In this document: piece after piece, positions 16,435 to 19,690 of the stretch | How the letters are laid out: every line of letters begins with the position of its first letter | Numbering within the stretch: position 1 is the stretch's first letter | From: Clostridia bacterium | GTDB taxonomy: Bacteria; Bacillota; Clostridia; Oscillospirales; SIG627 | NCBI GenBank assembly: GCA_017408325.1 | Contig: JAFQUW010000112.1 | Coordinates: forward strand, 1-19,690 | Reading direction: 5' to 3' | Length of the DNA: 19,690 nucleotides | Position numbers and translations under genes: made by a program | Notes under the pieces: generated by a model | Told to the model about the DNA's origin: nothing | What the model saw: the letters and a program-made list of their open reading frames with translations, nothing else | Database searches by the model: none

Positions 16435-17691
16435 CTATCTAAAATTTGATTCCGATTCCAATTCCGCCTCGTCGAGAAGACAGAAGCGGTTTCCGCCGAC
16501 GCGCTCCACGTAGCCTTTGATCTCCAGAGAGGAGAGCAGGCGCATCAACACGGACGCCGAGAGGCCGCCGGACAGTGCTTCTGCATCGGTCGGCGTGTGC
16601 GAGAGACGGGAAAGCAGCGCTCTCTCATCCGCGGTCAATTCCAACACCGAAGCGCGCTCTCGCGCTTTTCTCCTCGTCTTTTGCGGCGGAGACTGTTTGT
16701 ATTCGGGCAAAAGACTCTTTCGGTCGCTTCCGGGGAAACGGAAGACGGCGTCGGAGACCTTTTCCTTCTTGCGCGGGGCGGGTTTTGCCCGCGGCGAGAC
16801 GGTGATCTGTTCGGGAAATTCCGCCGCCAGCGCCTCGAGGACGTCGTCTGCGTTCATGGCACACTTCGCGCCGCAGCGGAAGAGATGGTTGGAGCCTGCA
16901 CAGCCGGCGGAAAAGATCGAGGACGGAACGGCGTACAAAGGACGGCCGAGGCGCAGCGCCTGATCGGCGGTGATGAGTGAGCCGCTTGCCACCGAAGCCT
17001 CGACGACGAGCGTGGCTCTGCCGAGAGCGGCAAGGATGCGGTTTCGCATCGGGAAGTTTTTCGCGTTCGGCGGTGTGCCGGGCGCGTATTCGGTGAGGAC
17101 GAGTCCGCTTTCCGCCACCTGAGCGATGAGTTCGCGGTGTTCGGGCGGATAGGCGCGGTCAATGCCGCAACCGAGCACGCCGACGGTCTTCGTCTCACAG
17201 TAGAGCGCGGCGCGGTGAGCGAGACCGTCGACTCCGCGCGCGAGCCCCGAGACGAGGACGGCTCCTCCGCGGGCAAGATCCACCGAAAGGCGTTTTGCCG
17301 CGCGTTCTCCGTAAGCGGAGGGCGTTCGCGTTCCGACGACGGTCACGGTCGGCGCGCGGTCGAGATCGCAGAACTCGCCGACGTGGTACAAGAGGATCGG
17401 CGGGCTGGCCAGATCAAAGAGGCGTTTGGGATAAAAGTGATCGGTGCAGGCAGTGATCCCTACCCCGTTCTTTTCACAGTATTCCACGACCCCTTCGGCA
17501 AATTCCAAATTTTTGTTGCAAAAGGCCTTGTGCCGAGAACGCCACTCGATCGGTGCGGCGCGAAGATCCTCCTGTGAGGCTTCAAACACGGCGCGGGCAC
17601 TTCCGAAATACTTCAGAAGAAGCGGAAGCAACGCACTCCCGGTGGGTGCGCAGGAGGTCAGCCAGACCAAGTACAGCTTCTCGTCGTTCAT
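16435..17691 (-). CDS. dprA: DNA-processing protein DprA
   Basis: DprA binds incoming single-stranded DNA and loads RecA during transformation, and is also found in bacteria not known to be competent. The 418-residue product has an N-terminal helical region with SAM/HhH character. The Rossmann-like DNA-binding domain follows (VVGTRTPSAYGERAAKRL, VLVSGLARGVDGLAHRAAL, GVLGCGIDRAYPPEHREL, NFPMRNRILAALGRATLVVEA). After a basic linker of about 70 residues there is a C-terminal winged helix (LTADERALLSRLSHTPTDAE onward), as in longer DprA proteins. GAGGAG precedes the ATG, which overlaps the upstream methyltransferase stop by ATGA. The stop is TAG. Confidence 0.95.
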   Translation of the reverse strand: MNDEKLYLVWLTSCAPTGSALLPLLLKYFGSARAVFEASQEDLRAAPIEWRSRHKAFCNKNLEFAEGVVEYCEKNGVGITACTDHFYPKRLFDLASPPILLYHVGEFCDLDRAPTVTVVGTRTPSAYGERAAKRLSVDLARGGAVLVSGLARGVDGLAHRAALYCETKTVGVLGCGIDRAYPPEHRELIAQVAESGLVLTEYAPGTPPNAKNFPMRNRILAALGRATLVVEASVASGSLITADQALRLGRPLYAVPSSIFSAGCAGSNHLFRCGAKCAMNADDVLEALAAEFPEQITVSPRAKPAPRKKEKVSDAVFRFPGSDRKSLLPEYKQSPPQKTRRKARERASVLELTADERALLSRLSHTPTDAEALSGGLSASVLMRLLSSLEIKGYVERVGGNRFCLLDEAELESESNFR

Positions 17692-18485
17692 TCTGCTCCT
17701 CGCGTACTCTCGTAGAGCGTGACGGCCGCGGCGCAGGCGGCGTTGAGGGACTCCATGCCCTGCATCGGAATCCCGAGAAGTTCATCGCAACACTCCCGAG
17801 CCTCCTCCGTCATCCCGTGGCCCTCGTTTCCGATGACAAGCGCAAAGGGGCGGGACCAGTCGGCGTCGCGGATGTCTTTTTTTGCACGCGGGCTCGTTCC
17901 GTACAAGGACAGACCGCGCGTTTTCACGGTGTCCACGCCGTCTTCCAGCGTGTCGCAGACGAGAAGTTCCAGACAGAACAGCGCACCCATACACGCGCGC
18001 ACGGTCTTGGGATTGAAGAGATCGGCACAATCCACGAAGATCGCGCCGCGGTAACCAAAGGCCGCCGCCGAGCGAAGGATCGCGCCGACGTTTGCGGGGT
18101 CGCGGACTTCCTCCAGAAAGAGATAGCGTTCACTCTGCGGCGCACGAAACGCAGACGTCTCCAACACCGCCGAAAGGCAAAACACGGCAAGCACTCCCTG
18201 CGGAGCAAGTTCCGTAGACACGGCGGCGTAGACCTCTTCGGGCACGACGATCAGCCGGCAATCAAACGGATCGAGTGCGGCTCTGACGCGCTCAGAGACC
18301 TCTTCCCCGGCCGCAAGAGAGAGCACAACGGTCTCGGGGACGAGTCCCGCGTCAAGGGATTCAAAAAACAACGTCACGCCCTCAATGAAAAAAGCATCGA
18401 GTGCGCGGCGGTACTTTTTTTCCTGCAGGGAACGGATGCGGCGGATCGTTTCGTTTTTCTTCGATTCCACTCTCGTCTCGATCAC
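17688..18485 (-). CDS. TrmH/SpoU-family RNA 2'-O-methyltransferase
   Basis: SpoU (SPOUT) enzymes move a methyl group from S-adenosylmethionine to a ribose 2'-OH in rRNA or tRNA. Reading from GTG at 18485 gives 265 residues: an N-terminal substrate-binding part (RSLQEKKYRRALDAFFIEG) and a knotted catalytic domain. Its motif 1 is EEVRDPANVGAILRSAAAFG, motif 2 is LVIGNEGHGM and motif 3 is IPMQGMESLNAACAAAVTLYE. It resembles the YsgA/TsnR-like group; the target RNA cannot be read from sequence. An ATG at 18500 is also possible. I prefer the GTG because GGGGGA lies 6 nt before it, while the promoter at 18517-18545 would leave the ATG a leader of only about 10 nt without a ribosome site. It is the first gene of the long operon. 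Confidence 0.9.
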   Translation of the reverse strand: MIETRVESKKNETIRRIRSLQEKKYRRALDAFFIEGVTLFFESLDAGLVPETVVLSLAAGEEVSERVRAALDPFDCRLIVVPEEVYAAVSTELAPQGVLAVFCLSAVLETSAFRAPQSERYLFLEEVRDPANVGAILRSAAAFGYRGAIFVDCADLFNPKTVRACMGALFCLELLVCDTLEDGVDTVKTRGLSLYGTSPRAKKDIRDADWSRPFALVIGNEGHGMTEEARECCDELLGIPMQGMESLNAACAAAVTLYESTRGAE

Positions 18486-18516
18486 GGCCTGTCCCCCCAT
18501 TTTGAAAATTTCCTAT

Positions 18517-18545
18517 ATTATACATCATGGCAATCTCTTTTTCAA
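18517..18545 (-). promoter_or_regulatory. Sigma-A-type promoter of the long minus-strand operon
   Basis: On the minus strand TTGAAA (18540-18545) is separated by 17 nt from a perfect TATAAT (18517-18522). Transcription should begin near 18510 and read through the methyltransferase, dprA, topA and onward. No other promoter of this quality was noticed before the one for rpsU, although I did not score the coding regions systematically. Confidence 0.85.
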
Positions 18546-18589
18546 GAGTGAATTTAATATAAGGAAGAAAAAAAGTCCTCACACAAGAC

Positions 18590-18618
18590 TGTACAAACGC
18601 CGCCTTTTGTGCTACAAT
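18590..18618 (+). promoter_or_regulatory. Sigma-A-type promoter for rlmB
   Basis: TGTACA (18590-18595) and TACAAT (18613-18618) are 17 nt apart, giving a start near 18625 and a leader of roughly 25 nt before the rlmB ATG. The -35 box is imperfect and the -10 box differs from consensus at one position. It diverges from the minus-strand promoter at 18517-18545, with about 45 nt between the two -35 boxes. Confidence 0.7.
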
Positions 18619-18650
18619 AAATCTATCTATAAAGACTACGAGGTGTGGCC

Positions 18651-19403
18651 ATGGCAAATACCCCCATTCGTGAGGATATCGTCGCCGGACGAAACGCCGT
18701 TCGCGAGGCACTGGAAAGCGAGCGCACCCCCGACAAGATCTATCTTGTCCGCGGGGAAAAACACGGCGCGATCCACGCCATCGTCCAAGACGCCAGGAGC
18801 CGCAAGATCCCCGTGGAACAAGTGCGTCGCGAGAAGCTCGACGCGCTGTGCGGCGGCGTGAATCATCAGGGCATTGCCGCCCTAGTCCCCCCGATGACCT
18901 ACGCGAGCCTCGACGAACTCTTCGAACTTGCAAAAGAGCGCGGAGAGAAGCCGCTTTTTCTCATCGCCGACCACATTCAGGATCCGCACAATCTCGGCGC
19001 GATGCTCCGCGTCTGCGACGCGGTCGGGGCCCACGGTCTCATCCTGCCGAAGCACGACGCCTGTCCGATCAATTCCACAGTCGTTAAGGCGAGTGCGGGC
19101 GCGGCTCTGCACACCAAGATCGTGCGAGTCACGAATCTTGCCGCCTGCTGTGAAACGCTCAAGGAACGCGGAGTCTGGATCGCCGCACTGGAAGCGGACG
19201 GAGACGACTACGCCTCCTTTGACTACGACACCCCGCTTGCCCTGATCCTCGGAAGCGAGGGGCGCGGCGTGGGCCGTCTGCTGCGCGAAAAGAGCGATTT
19301 TTGCATCAGCCTGCCCATGCACGGAAACGTCAACTCGCTCAACGTCTCCTGCGCGACTGCCGTCGTCCTGTACGCCGCCGAACGCGCCAGAAGAAAACCG
19401 TAA
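18651..19403 (+). CDS. rlmB: 23S rRNA (guanosine-2'-O-)-methyltransferase RlmB-like
   Basis: RlmB methylates the ribose of G2251 in the 23S rRNA P-loop of the peptidyl-transferase centre. The 250-residue product has the N-terminal RNA-binding domain (IVAGRNAVREAL, then QVRREKLDALCGGVNHQGIAA) and the SPOUT domain. Motif 1 is IADHIQDPHNLGAMLRVCDA, motif 2 LILGSEGRGVGRLL and motif 3 ISLPMHGNVNSLNVSCATAV. I chose ATG 18651 over GTG 18645 because GAGG at 18640-18643 is correctly spaced for the ATG and too close to the GTG. The family is sometimes named TrmH group 3, and target specificity is inferred from family. It is transcribed away from a second SpoU paralogue. Confidence 0.92.
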   Translation: MANTPIREDIVAGRNAVREALESERTPDKIYLVRGEKHGAIHAIVQDARSRKIPVEQVRREKLDALCGGVNHQGIAALVPPMTYASLDELFELAKERGEKPLFLIADHIQDPHNLGAMLRVCDAVGAHGLILPKHDACPINSTVVKASAGAALHTKIVRVTNLAACCETLKERGVWIAALEADGDDYASFDYDTPLALILGSEGRGVGRLLREKSDFCISLPMHGNVNSLNVSCATAVVLYAAERARRKP

Positions 19404-19468
19404 TTGCCCTCACGCGCGCACGCGCACGCGCATTCGCGCACACGTATTTTTGAAATAGGAGAACATCC
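19404..19468 (+). other. Intergenic CG/CA alternating purine-pyrimidine tract
   Basis: Between rlmB and the next gene, 19411-19433 alternates strictly between pyrimidine and purine (mostly CG and CA), and after one break so does 19435-19447. Such runs can adopt Z-DNA under negative supercoiling. No strong terminator hairpin with a T-run and no clear promoter are seen, so the downstream gene is probably co-transcribed with rlmB. AGGAG at 19457-19461 is the ribosome site for that gene. Confidence 0.6.
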
Positions 19469-19690
19469 ATGGCAAAATACCGCATCACCGACCGTCGCAA
19501 GAAGGTCTCTCCCGCCCTCGGGTTTGTCCCGACGGACGCGGCCCCCGTCGCCGACGCGCCGACCATGCCCTCTCCGATCACCAGCGGAGACGCGGCGTTC
19601 CGCCTCTACGAAGAGTTTTTCACGCCCGAGTTGCCGAGTCAATCGGTTGACGAGAGCGTCGAAGATCTCCTCGACGAAGTGAGCGCGGAC
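19469..19690 (+). CDS. Hypothetical protein, 5' part only (runs off the window)
   Basis: I do not recognise this gene. The frame is open for 74 codons from ATG 19469 to the window end, with no stop. AGGAGAA about 7 nt before the ATG and the high-GC codon use support real coding. The visible product starts with a basic segment (MAKYRITDRRKKVSPALGF). A Pro/Ala-rich linker follows (about 20-38), then an acidic, Ser-rich stretch ending SVEDLLDEVSAD. There is no signal peptide or membrane segment in this part, and it looks largely disordered. It lies 65 nt after rlmB, probably in the same transcript. Confidence 0.75.
   Translation, partial: MAKYRITDRRKKVSPALGFVPTDAAPVADAPTMPSPITSGDAAFRLYEEFFTPELPSQSVDESVEDLLDEVSAD

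Overview
The window looks like a chromosomal housekeeping segment from a high-GC member of the Bacillota, class Clostridia or a close relative. The basis is gene content and order: dprA-topA, rnc-smc-ftsY and yhbY-nadD-yqeK-LCP-rsfS-leuS are blocks known from Firmicutes. Strong Shine-Dalgarno sequences and sigma-A-type promoters agree with this. No phage, IS, CRISPR, tRNA or rRNA was found. Species cannot be told from the sequence alone.

Layout. Positions 1-248 are non-coding, with three inverted repeats; the rightmost is a good terminator for asd. Sixteen genes on the minus strand then fill 249-18485. In transcription order they are a TrmH/SpoU RNA methyltransferase, dprA, topA, plsX, rnc, smc, ftsY, rdgB, yhbY, nadD, yqeK, an LCP (LytR-CpsA-Psr) protein, rsfS, leuS, rpsU and asd. 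From the methyltransferase to leuS every gap is 44 nt or less, and six junctions are 4-nt ATGA overlaps, so this looks like one roughly 16.8-kb operon. It would be driven by a near-consensus promoter at 18517-18545. rpsU has its own near-consensus promoter (1643-1671) and a hairpin terminator (1351-1386). On the plus strand a second promoter (18590-18618) drives rlmB (18651-19403) and an unrecognised gene cut by the right edge (19469 onward).

How the genes work together. Most serve information processing: DNA topology (topA), DNA uptake or recombination (dprA), chromosome organisation (smc), RNA processing (rnc), rRNA or tRNA methylation (two SpoU enzymes), ribosome assembly and silencing (yhbY, rsfS, rpsU), tRNA charging (leuS), membrane targeting (ftsY) and nucleotide-pool cleaning (rdgB). 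The rest make NAD (nadD), phospholipid (plsX), wall polymer attachments (LCP) and aspartate-family amino acids (asd).

The most striking observation is rpsU. The 58-residue S21 frame is intact and conserved from a TTG start to its own TAA, but codon 27, where the family has glycine, is TGA (one base from GGA). UGA is an ordinary stop for at least ten other genes here, and neither frameshift bypasses it. It is either a real recoding or null allele in a strongly promoted ribosomal gene, or a one-base sequence error.
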